In this document: piece by piece, positions 1 to 6,518 of the stretch
Layout: the number at the start of each line of letters is the position of its first letter
Position numbering within the stretch: the first letter of the stretch is position 1
Assembly (NCBI GenBank): GCA_019323495.1
Contig: JAHWHE010000062.1
Span: forward strand, 1-10,626
From: Candidatus Woesearchaeota archaeon
GTDB lineage: Archaea > Nanobdellota > Nanobdellia > Woesearchaeales > WJKV01
Length of the DNA: 10,626 nt
Reading direction: 5' to 3'
Notes under the pieces: generated by a model
Databases searched by the model: none
The model's input: only the letters and a program-made list of their open reading frames with translations
What the model was told of the DNA's origin: nothing
Program-made: the position numbers and the translations under genes

Positions 1-506
1 CCAATATAATGATCAACAGGAGAGGATACGCAGTTTTGACAGACCTCGGAATTTTGAGCTTGTCCAGCGACGAAGAAAATGGATACATGAATAGTGCTAA
101 GATATTGACTCAATTCACAAAACTAACTAAAAAAGGAGAAGTAATTGGTTCAATTGGATTCATGCCTCCTGAGCAAGCAACTGGCAAAGAAGTCGATGCT
201 AGAAGCGATTTATATTCATTAGGCGCAACTCTATACAGCTTGCTTACACATAACAGATGCCATTACATGGGCGTCAGGAATGCAGAAAGCATCCAGGATG
301 CGTACTTCACTTTTTTGAGAGCTATTGGAGAGCTTCCTGATAAAGACGGGAAGAAAAGAGTTTTAGATATAACTAAGCCAAGAGAATACAATCCAAGCAT
401 TCCAGAAGAATTAGAAAAGGTTTTAATAAAGGCACTTCAGGTTGATAAAAATAAGAGGTTCCAGAACGCAGAAGAATTCCTTTCTGCTTTGGAGAATTTC
501 AGATAA
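1..506 (+). CDS. Ser/Thr protein kinase, C-terminal part (cut by window start)
   Basis: This is the C-terminal part of a eukaryotic-like (Hanks-type) Ser/Thr kinase, which transfers phosphate from ATP to protein Ser/Thr. The frame is open to the window edge, and the codons just before the first ATG (position 9) read N-I, so N-I-M-I-N is the end of the catalytic loop. That ATG is internal, not the true start. Next come T-D-L-G (DLG in place of the usual DFG magnesium loop, residues 12-14 counted from position 9), G-S-I-G-F-M-P-P-E-Q (P+1 loop/APE motif, PPE 53-55) and D-A-R-S-D-L-Y-S-L-G (helix F). The usual C-lobe end with the R-F-Q-N-A-E-E-F motif follows. The segment between DLG and PPE is long (about 38 residues) and rich in Ser/Thr. 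The protein stops right after the kinase fold with no membrane segment. Its stop codon lies one base before the next kinase gene, so the two are surely co-transcribed. Confidence 0.9.
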   Translation, partial: NIMINRRGYAVLTDLGILSLSSDEENGYMNSAKILTQFTKLTKKGEVIGSIGFMPPEQATGKEVDARSDLYSLGATLYSLLTHNRCHYMGVRNAESIQDAYFTFLRAIGELPDKDGKKRVLDITKPREYNPSIPEELEKVLIKALQVDKNKRFQNAEEFLSALENFR

Positions 507-507
507 A

Positions 508-3500
508 ATGGCCAACGGTAATGGAAACGGAAAATCAAAAAGACTGCCTAAAAACATAGAAGAAATTATCGACAGATATAGCGACGAGCCTTGGTTTGAA
601 TCTTTCTGTGAAACAGTAGATAGGGTAGCAGAATCAGCAGTCCAGAAACACAGCCTTGTTGAGCTGACGCAAGGCGAATTTACAGACGTCATGGGAAAGA
701 TACAAAAACAGTACCAGTTCTTAGGGGATGCTGTTGGTCAGTTTAGATTAGTAGCTGCTTTAGGAAAAGGCGGTTTTGGTGAAGTTTATGTTGGTATGAG
801 AGATTTCTCTGTAATGACTGAAAAAGAACTTTTGGATTTCGTTACAGAACTAAGACAGAGAGATCCTGCTTTCGCAAAGAAAACGGCTAAATTTTCTGAC
901 AAGCAATTAAGAGCGCAGTATAGTAAATTGTATCAAACTAAAAGAGACGCTGTTGTTAATAGTTTCCAGAACACACCATATGCAAGAGCAAAATTCGCAA
1001 TCAAGATTTTGCCTCCTGAACTATACGAAGGCCAGCCTATTATTGACGAAAAAACAAGAGAGACAGAGGACATGAGACGTTTCAGGAGAGAAGCGCAGAC
1101 ATTGCAGGAATTGCAGAAGATAGATCCTGAAAGAGCAAGACACATTGTCAAGGTTAGTGATTTCGGCGTTTTCTGGCCTAGTGAAGAGAGCAAGAGAGAG
1201 AACAAGCCAGTATATTTCTACGCAATGGAAATACTTCCAGGCGAGATGGAATACAATAAAGAATTAGACCAGAAGCAGGTTATAGAATGGATTGCTCAGG
1301 CTGCTACAGGTCTTTCGTTGGCGCACGATGAAGGAATTCTGCACAGGGATCTGAAAGAAGAAAACATCAGGCTAGCTGAAGAAAGCGGCAAATTAACAGC
1401 AAAAGTGACTGACTTTGGTTTATTGAAACAGATGAATCCTAGCCAGGAAAGCTTGAAATTGACTGCAAAAGACACTGTCATGGGAACACTATGGTACATG
1501 TCTCCTGAACAAGCAAGAGGAGAGAAACTAGACGAAAGAGCGGATGTTTATTCATTAGGTGTAGTTTTATATCACATGCTGACTGATAAATATCAATGCA
1601 ACCAGGACAAGATCCAGCAGCAGAACGCATTGTTGGCAATGCTTGCAAGCGATCCGGATATAATCGACCCTAGAAAATATAATAAGAAGATACCTCAAGC
1701 ATTGGTAGATATCCTTACTAAAGCTACTGCTCCTCATAAAGAAGAAAGATATCTAAGCATGAGGGCATTTGAGAATGATTTAAGAAAATTCCTTGCAAGA
1801 GAGAAAATAGATGTTGATTTATCTCAGTTGAAAAGAAGGCAATGGGATGAAAAACATCCTGTATTGGCTTGGATTAGAAAGCACAAATGGGTGAGCGGCG
1901 CAGCTGCTGCAGGTTTGGCTGCGCTTCTTTCAGCAACTGCATATTTTGCTGTTCGAGGCCCTGAAAAAACAGCAGAACAGGTAAGAGCAGAGCAGTTAGA
2001 GAAAACTCTTCAAGGCCACGAGAAAACATACAGTGAGATAAGAAGTTTATACTCACAAGGAAATTTCGCAGATGCTTACAGAAAGATATTAGAGCTTGAA
2101 AAGGTTCTAGGGAACGAAAAAGCATTCCAGAAACTGGCTGCTAAAGTCAAAGGCGACGTTCCTATCTTCCACGAAGACAGTGTTGTTGCACGATACGAGA
2201 CAAGCTTCAGGAACGCAGAAGCTCTTTCAGATCCAGAGCAGAGAGAAAGACAGATAGAAGCGGTTTTTGCTGAAATTGATAAAGATTTACAGAAGAACAA
2301 AGGCTTCGGTAAATTAAAATCATTGAGGGAAAGAAAAGAAAAAGCATTGTTAACTGCGCGAGAAGACAGGTTTGCTGGAGAAGCTAATGCTGATTACGAA
2401 CAAGCATCACAGCTTGAAAGACAAGGTTTATTGGTAGAAGCTCTTGGCGGTTATGTAGCTGTTGGCAAGAAATGGCAAGCACAAGCTAACTTAGAAAAAG
2501 TTGCAGCTGTAATCGCAAGATTCAGCGGAAAAGAACAGGAATTAGTAAGAAGATTGCTTCAAGGAGAAGGTCAGAACCCCGTTCATAAGAAATTAGAATT
2601 CATTTTAACAAATATCAAGGCTAGAGGAGATTATAGGCAAGTTGATAATGCAATCTATAGAACGCTTGCTTTACTTTATGCAGAAAAAATTGTCGAGCCT
2701 CTTGCGCAAGGTTCTGTTGAAGAGATTCCGGTAGCAGTCAAGACAGACGGAACATGGTTAAGGCAGAGAATGTCTGAACTAGAATGGGAAACAAAAAGCG
2801 CACCTGCAGAATTCGTCGGTTCTTTATGGCAATTGTATAGAATAACAAGAAACGAAGAACAAGGAAAGAAATGGCTGCAGTACGCAAGAAGATGGATGTC
2901 TTTCTTCGACCAGGTAAACGAAGATACTATTGATGCATACATAGGAAGAGCATTATTAAACTGCCATTTCACAGCACTAGAACTAGATCCGCAAAACGCA
3001 GACCAATACAAAAAAGAAATACAAAGATTAGCAGATCTTATAGTGAAAAAGAAATGGAACGAAGAACTAGGATTTTTGATGCATTTTACGAAAGAAAGTG
3101 AAAGAAATTTAATTGATGCAGAAATATTAGAAGACGTAGTTGCATTATACAAAACACACAGATTGCTCGGCAATCAAGAATACAAGGAAAAAGCAGATAG
3201 AACCCTTGAAGCCGTATTCAAATATAATTCTCAAGCAAATGAAATGCAATTTTGGCAAAGGGTATGGATTAAAGAACAAGGCGAAAATACACATAATTTT
3301 AGATTAGGCTGCATAGAAGGTTATGTTAATTACTGTAATGCTTTAATGGACATATCTGAATTAACGGGAAATCAGAAATGCTCAGACGTGGCACAAGCAG
3401 TAATTAAGAAATTATTCAACTTGATTAATTTATCGGAGATTCCTAGTTACGGAGTCTATAGGTATACCATTAGACCTGAGCATCCTGACGAACTTGCACT

Positions 3501-3783
3501 TAAATATAGAAAAAACAGTGGCACTCCTATTTTAAGATTGCTATTAGATTTAGCAAATCTAGCTAAGAGAACTGGAAGAAATGATTTATACCAAAGAGCG
3601 ATGTACACATATAGCATTAGTACCTCGCCTGAAGAAAACTGGAAAGGTGTTTCTAGATCTCATACAGGATTAATTGTGGACAATGGCGGGGATCCTATAA
3701 ATAGGCCTGTACAAGGTATAAATCCTGCAACCACAACATATATTAGAGAAATTCATCAAATACTATTTAATCAAAATAATTAA
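508..3783 (+). CDS. Transmembrane Ser/Thr kinase with large GH88-like outer domain
   Basis: A 1091-residue receptor-like kinase. Kinase motifs are complete: glycine loop G-K-G-G-F-G-E-V (86-93), A-I-K with Lys166, H-R-D-L-K-E-E-N (279-286), D-F-G (302-304), S-P-E (332-334) and D-E-R-A-D-V-Y-S-L-G. The gap between glycine loop and Lys166 is about 60 residues longer than normal. A single membrane helix lies at about 462-484 after a basic R-K-H-K stretch, which places the kinase inside and the C-terminus outside. Residues ~485-730 are charged and helical, TPR or coiled-coil-like. Residues ~730-1091 show repeated helix pairs such as G-S-L-W-Q-L-Y-R-I-T-R-N that recall GH88/GH105 (alpha/alpha)6 barrels, with Asp806/809 and Asp870 near the family's two catalytic Asp positions. 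That family link is from memory and is an inference. ATG 508 was chosen over an in-frame ATG at 442 because it follows the upstream stop by one base and avoids a 65-nt overlap. A likely role is signalling from surface glycans. Confidence 0.9.
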   Translation: MANGNGNGKSKRLPKNIEEIIDRYSDEPWFESFCETVDRVAESAVQKHSLVELTQGEFTDVMGKIQKQYQFLGDAVGQFRLVAALGKGGFGEVYVGMRDFSVMTEKELLDFVTELRQRDPAFAKKTAKFSDKQLRAQYSKLYQTKRDAVVNSFQNTPYARAKFAIKILPPELYEGQPIIDEKTRETEDMRRFRREAQTLQELQKIDPERARHIVKVSDFGVFWPSEESKRENKPVYFYAMEILPGEMEYNKELDQKQVIEWIAQAATGLSLAHDEGILHRDLKEENIRLAEESGKLTAKVTDFGLLKQMNPSQESLKLTAKDTVMGTLWYMSPEQARGEKLDERADVYSLGVVLYHMLTDKYQCNQDKIQQQNALLAMLASDPDIIDPRKYNKKIPQALVDILTKATAPHKEERYLSMRAFENDLRKFLAREKIDVDLSQLKRRQWDEKHPVLAWIRKHKWVSGAAAAGLAALLSATAYFAVRGPEKTAEQVRAEQLEKTLQGHEKTYSEIRSLYSQGNFADAYRKILELEKVLGNEKAFQKLAAKVKGDVPIFHEDSVVARYETSFRNAEALSDPEQRERQIEAVFAEIDKDLQKNKGFGKLKSLRERKEKALLTAREDRFAGEANADYEQASQLERQGLLVEALGGYVAVGKKWQAQANLEKVAAVIARFSGKEQELVRRLLQGEGQNPVHKKLEFILTNIKARGDYRQVDNAIYRTLALLYAEKIVEPLAQGSVEEIPVAVKTDGTWLRQRMSELEWETKSAPAEFVGSLWQLYRITRNEEQGKKWLQYARRWMSFFDQVNEDTIDAYIGRALLNCHFTALELDPQNADQYKKEIQRLADLIVKKKWNEELGFLMHFTKESERNLIDAEILEDVVALYKTHRLLGNQEYKEKADRTLEAVFKYNSQANEMQFWQRVWIKEQGENTHNFRLGCIEGYVNYCNALMDISELTGNQKCSDVAQAVIKKLFNLINLSEIPSYGVYRYTIRPEHPDELALKYRKNSGTPILRLLLDLANLAKRTGRNDLYQRAMYTYSISTSPEENWKGVSRSHTGLIVDNGGDPINRPVQGINPATTTYIREIHQILFNQNN

Positions 3784-3788
3784 AAGAA

Positions 3789-4187
3789 TTATTTTCTCCT
3801 TTTTCTCATGTACATATAACCTAAAGCGCCAGCTGCTGCAGCTGCAAAGAGCCCTATTGTTGAGAATTCTGGGACTGGACCCTCACCACTAGGCGGCGTG
3901 CCGGGCACGGAATTTTCCTTTCCTGGTTGGCTAACCACTTCTCCCGCCTTAGCCTTATCTTGCGAATTTCCACCAGTTTCAACACCAATTTCTTTAGGCA
4001 ATCCTTCTTCTTTACCTCCGCCCACATCGTCTGCGCCTATCTTTTTTTCTGTTCCCTCTTGTTGACCTAAACCAACATCGTCATCTCCAATCGCTCCAGG
4101 ATTCTGAGTTTGCGGCGCACTCACAATACTCACAACTAACATTAGAAATATCATTGACAGTAGAATCGTGCAAAAGACTTTACTCAT
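3789..4187 (-). CDS. Small secreted protein with PEF-CTERM-like sorting signal
   Basis: A 132-residue protein with no recognisable enzymatic domain. Residues 1-24 form a hydrophobic signal peptide, with cleavage likely after V-S-A. The mature part is Gly/acidic/Lys/Pro-rich and contains two tandem 17-residue repeats (33-49 and 50-66, each starting I-G-[DA]-D-D-V-G) plus a degenerate third copy. The C-terminus has the three-part sorting layout: V-P-E-F-S-T (105-110), an Ala/Gly-rich membrane helix (111-127), and the basic tail R-K-R-R-K (128-132). This is the PEF-CTERM type, the archaeal relative of PEP-CTERM. By known family behaviour an archaeosortase removes the tail and the protein is anchored or released at the surface. 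A candidate enzyme is encoded at 7163-8179. The start is well supported by a GAGGTGA Shine-Dalgarno 5 nt upstream. The gene is convergent with the kinase gene (5 nt gap). Confidence 0.85.
   Translation of the reverse strand: MSKVFCTILLSMIFLMLVVSIVSAPQTQNPGAIGDDDVGLGQQEGTEKKIGADDVGGGKEEGLPKEIGVETGGNSQDKAKAGEVVSQPGKENSVPGTPPSGEGPVPEFSTIGLFAAAAAGALGYMYMRKRRK
3791..3806 (+). terminator. T-rich tract after the kinase gene
   Basis: ATTTTCTCCTTTTTCT begins 8 nt after the kinase stop on the plus strand. Archaeal termination often needs only such T-rich tracts. It also encodes the basic C-terminal tail of the convergent PEF-CTERM protein, so the T-richness may have a coding cause. Confidence 0.25.
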
Positions 4188-4192
4188 TCATT

Positions 4193-4200
4193 CACCTCTC
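4193..4200 (-). promoter_or_regulatory. Strong Shine-Dalgarno of the PEF-CTERM gene
   Basis: On the minus strand this reads GAGAGGTG, continuing into A. It matches the archaeal anti-Shine-Dalgarno (AGGAGGTGA) over seven bases and lies 5 nt before the ATG at 4187. Most other genes here have no such site and appear leaderless, so this gene uses a different initiation mode. Confidence 0.75.
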
Positions 4201-4224
4201 TAGGCAGAATTGAATGGATTTTGG

Positions 4225-4232
4225 TATTTAAA
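4225..4232 (-). promoter_or_regulatory. TATA box of the PEF-CTERM gene
   Basis: The minus strand reads TTTAAATA, a match to the archaeal TATA consensus and identical to the box before the Lrp gene. Transcription would start about 25 nt downstream, near 4203, giving a ~15-nt leader that just contains the Shine-Dalgarno. The gene therefore probably has its own promoter in the 53-nt gap after the Lrp gene. Confidence 0.6.
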
Positions 4233-4240
4233 TGTTTCTG

Positions 4241-4780
4241 TTAAGATTCTGCTTCGGGTTTTTCTTTCCGGAACATCTGCTCTATTGAAAGCGGGTCTGA
4301 AAGGAAGCCTTCTCTTTTCATGTCTCGCACTATATAGAAAGCCTGTACGCTCATCACATTGAAGTCTTTTTGTATTTTCTCTGAGAACTCTTCTACTTCT
4401 GTCATGTTACGAAGAATGACTTCAACCATGTAATCATAACCGTGGTTTATCTTCCAAAGATTGTTCACATTGCCATGTGTTCGAAGATAACTTCCCAGTT
4501 TCTCGCTCGTGTCAGGCGCTGCACGAATAACCAGGTTGGCACGTATAGCAAAACCTATCTTCTCGAAATCCAATAATACAGTGTATTTGTCGATTATGTT
4601 GTTTTTCTTGAATGTTCCGAGTTTATCAAAAAGCGTGGAAATAGGAATTCCAGTGCTTCTGTAAAGTTCAGCAAGCTTCTGCCTTCCATCACCCCTCAAA
4701 AAGGTCAGGACCTGAAGATCAGCATCGCTTACATTATGCGCTCTTGCTTTTTTTCTTTTGGTTCTAGTACCCCCGGCCAT
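4241..4780 (-). CDS. Lrp/AsnC-family transcription regulator
   Basis: A 179-residue DNA-binding regulator. After a basic N-terminal tail (T-R-T-K-R-K-K-A-R), residues ~18-65 form the helix-turn-helix typical of AsnC/Lrp proteins (S-D-A-D-L-Q-V-L ... G-I-P-I-S-T-L-F-D-K-L). These are followed by the beta strand K-Y-T-V-L-L-D-F-E-K-I-G-F that leads into the effector (RAM/AsnC) domain. That domain (~78-155) contains V-N-N-L-W-K-I-N-H-G-Y-D-Y-M-V-E-V, the ligand-pocket turn, and ends near Q-A-F-Y-I-V. A C-terminal extension of about 25 residues goes beyond the usual family length (~150). Such proteins form dimers to octamers and bind palindromes, often near their own promoter. The divergent region at 4781-4912 holds a 9-bp inverted repeat that could be its target. 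There is no Shine-Dalgarno, so the transcript is probably leaderless or nearly so. Confidence 0.88.
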   Translation of the reverse strand: MAGGTRTKRKKARAHNVSDADLQVLTFLRGDGRQKLAELYRSTGIPISTLFDKLGTFKKNNIIDKYTVLLDFEKIGFAIRANLVIRAAPDTSEKLGSYLRTHGNVNNLWKINHGYDYMVEVILRNMTEVEEFSEKIQKDFNVMSVQAFYIVRDMKREGFLSDPLSIEQMFRKEKPEAES

Positions 4781-4807
4781 ATTAGTCTATAGTTGTGGTT
4801 CAATTTA

Positions 4808-4815
4808 TATTTAAA
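4808..4815 (-). promoter_or_regulatory. TATA box of the Lrp/AsnC gene
   Basis: The minus strand reads TTTAAATA centred about 31 nt upstream of the ATG at 4780. A start about 25 nt downstream would leave a leader of only ~6 nt, in keeping with the absence of a Shine-Dalgarno. Confidence 0.6.
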
Positions 4816-4838
4816 AATAGAGCAAGAAGAATCTTTGC

Positions 4839-4862
4839 TTGGTTCAGATTGCGCTGAACCAA
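4839..4862. promoter_or_regulatory. 9-bp perfect inverted repeat, candidate operator
   Basis: TTGGTTCAG (4839-4847) and CTGAACCAA (4854-4862) are perfect inverted copies with a 6-nt spacer, between the leftward Lrp promoter and the rightward winged-helix promoter. The site sits just upstream of the rightward BRE/TATA (4864-4880), a place where an archaeal activator or a shared divergent-promoter regulator would bind. An imperfect neighbour, AGCAA (4821-4825) with TTGCT (4835-4839), adjoins it. Candidate binders are the Lrp protein or the winged-helix protein. This is inference from position and symmetry only. Confidence 0.5.
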
Positions 4863-4863
4863 C

Positions 4864-4880
4864 GGGAAAGATTTATATAT
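4864..4880 (+). promoter_or_regulatory. BRE/TATA promoter of the winged-helix gene
   Basis: A purine-rich BRE-like GGGAAAG (4864-4870) precedes ATTTATATAT (4871-4880). The start of transcription is expected near 4900, giving a leader of about 13 nt before the ATG at 4913. This promoter lies inside the longest possible reading frame (ATG 4793) and argues for the later start. Confidence 0.6.
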
Positions 4881-4912
4881 TTGTTTTGTCACCAGATAGT
4901 AACGGGGGCAAA

Positions 4913-6517
4913 ATGAGTAACCTAGACCATAATATCTTGATGCTGTTCCAGAAAGAGCCTTATACAGAATTAAGCACCACAGAGATCATCAGCATTATCC
5001 AGAAAAATCAGCACGACAAACTGCAATTAATAATTGATGACAAATATAGCAGCAATGACGCTGTAAAACAAGCCAAATTTGAGAAAAAGAAGCTCCAAAG
5101 GCAGTTGTTGTATCATTTAAACAAACTAGTGGATTCTGGATTGCTTAAGGTGAGCAAAACAAGCCCGAAAGGCCAGAAATACTTTGTTCTTGGTATAGAC
5201 AGCGGAGAAAGAGTATATATTGACAAGCATAACAGGATGCATCAGCACATATCCAAGCCAAATCTGCCCCACATTCCTCTGGGAGAACATGAAAGGAGCG
5301 GAGTAGTTGCTAAATATGAAAAAGAGGATTGGCTGGGCAAGGTCAACAGCATATTTCTTGAATCAAACATGTTCACTAATCTCAGGGAGATTTCAGACAT
5401 AATAGAATTGTGCTTCCAGAACATCAATGACTGCGTTTGCCTTCATAATTTTGAAACCTTAGTAGCTGAACATGACATAGAAGACGTTGTTCGTTTCCTG
5501 ACTAATTTGAACACCAACTGCCAGGACTTTGACAAGGCCAGTTCCTGCAGCATCACGCTTAAGAACGTCATAAATGACGACAAGTTCATTGAGCTTCTTC
5601 AAAAACATCTTAAGATCAAGAACCCGAAAATAAACTTCATCTTCAACGTGTCAAAAGAAGACATCAATACGAAATTGTTTGAAAACATAATAGAATTACT
5701 ATCAAGCAATCATCAGGACTTCTTTATCAGGAACAATGATGTTTCCAATGTCCCTTATTTCATGGGCAATGCAGGCCCATACACAATAGACCAGAAAGAC
5801 TGGCAGCACTACAAGCAAGAGTTCAAGGACAAATTGTATGGTTTTGTTATTTCCCAGGCAACTCTGCTATTGGATATGAACAAATTATTTTCAAAAAGAA
5901 AAGACACAGAAAGCTTTGCAAAAATCATCAAGAAACTGATGTTTGTCTTCAATGAGAGCAATGACGCCCAGAGAATGCTGAGCAGGCAATTGTTCCCTGA
6001 ATTGTTCAAGCTGGACAAGGAAAAAGGAGATTTCCTGATTTTCAGCAGGAATCTCGTAAGACTATGGAACTACGGCTGGAAGAATCCTGACTTTGACAGG
6101 GATTTCCTGATAGAATACCTTGAGATCGGCTTCAAGATGGTGAAAGAATTCAGCAAGTACCAGGAAATAGTATACAAATGCAGCGGCATGCCGACAAGGA
6201 TGAGCATTGCCCTTGCTTCTGCATACAGGGACAGTGTCCAGAGCGTCTTCACCAGCCCGAATTTCTTGAAATTCAAGATAAGAAGCATCACAGACCTGCA
6301 GAAGCCAGAGAACAAGGAGACAATGGCTGTCAAGGAAAAACTATCCGACCTTCTTGACGGAGGAGACATGATGTCTTTCTACAGGTCAGGAACCTTTGAC
6401 ACCAAATCGTTGAAGAACGAGATACAGTACATTTTCAATCACTTCAAGCTGCCCTTTTTCAGATACAATTTTGGAGAGGTAAAAGACCAAAATATTACTT
6501 TGGAAAAATTCATGTAA
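4913..6517 (+). CDS. Unrecognised winged-helix protein (534 aa)
   Basis: I do not recognise the family. Residues 1 to ~100 look like a winged-helix DNA-binding domain: helix D-H-N-I-L-M-L-F, helix S-T-T-E-I-I-S-I-I, a helical insertion, the likely recognition helix L-Q-R-Q-L-L-Y-H-L-N-K-L-V-D-S-G-L-L, then the wing K-G-Q-K-Y-F-V-L-G. The remaining ~430 residues are soluble, mixed alpha/beta, then mostly helical, with no signal peptide, membrane helix or Walker motif. A Cys-containing segment (N-D-C-V-C-L-H) lies near residue 175. ATG 4913 was chosen because the promoter at 4864-4880 lies downstream of the other in-frame ATG (4793), which also overlaps the divergent Lrp promoter. The gene ends one base before the thymidylate-synthase-like gene, so the two products are probably made together and may work together. 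A regulator with a large effector or protein-binding part is the simplest reading. Confidence 0.8.
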   Translation: MSNLDHNILMLFQKEPYTELSTTEIISIIQKNQHDKLQLIIDDKYSSNDAVKQAKFEKKKLQRQLLYHLNKLVDSGLLKVSKTSPKGQKYFVLGIDSGERVYIDKHNRMHQHISKPNLPHIPLGEHERSGVVAKYEKEDWLGKVNSIFLESNMFTNLREISDIIELCFQNINDCVCLHNFETLVAEHDIEDVVRFLTNLNTNCQDFDKASSCSITLKNVINDDKFIELLQKHLKIKNPKINFIFNVSKEDINTKLFENIIELLSSNHQDFFIRNNDVSNVPYFMGNAGPYTIDQKDWQHYKQEFKDKLYGFVISQATLLLDMNKLFSKRKDTESFAKIIKKLMFVFNESNDAQRMLSRQLFPELFKLDKEKGDFLIFSRNLVRLWNYGWKNPDFDRDFLIEYLEIGFKMVKEFSKYQEIVYKCSGMPTRMSIALASAYRDSVQSVFTSPNFLKFKIRSITDLQKPENKETMAVKEKLSDLLDGGDMMSFYRSGTFDTKSLKNEIQYIFNHFKLPFFRYNFGEVKDQNITLEKFM

Positions 6518-6518
6518 A

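Noticed and set aside
442..507. Longer start for the second kinase
   Set aside because: It would overlap the first kinase by 65 nt; the 22 extra residues are the out-of-frame reading of that gene's end. ATG 508 follows the stop by one base.
2676..3173. Minus-strand ORF of 165 codons
   Set aside because: Antisense to the outer domain of the kinase gene. Its Ser/Phe/Leu-rich composition is that expected from reading Lys/Glu-rich coding DNA backwards.
3784..4240. Repeats in the PEF-CTERM gene as a CRISPR or DNA repeat array
   Set aside because: The periodicity is at protein level (17 residues) with diverged codons and no spacer structure.
4793..4912. Longer start for the winged-helix protein
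   Set aside because: The extra 40 codons run through the palindrome and the BRE/TATA promoter and start only 12 nt from the divergent Lrp start codon.
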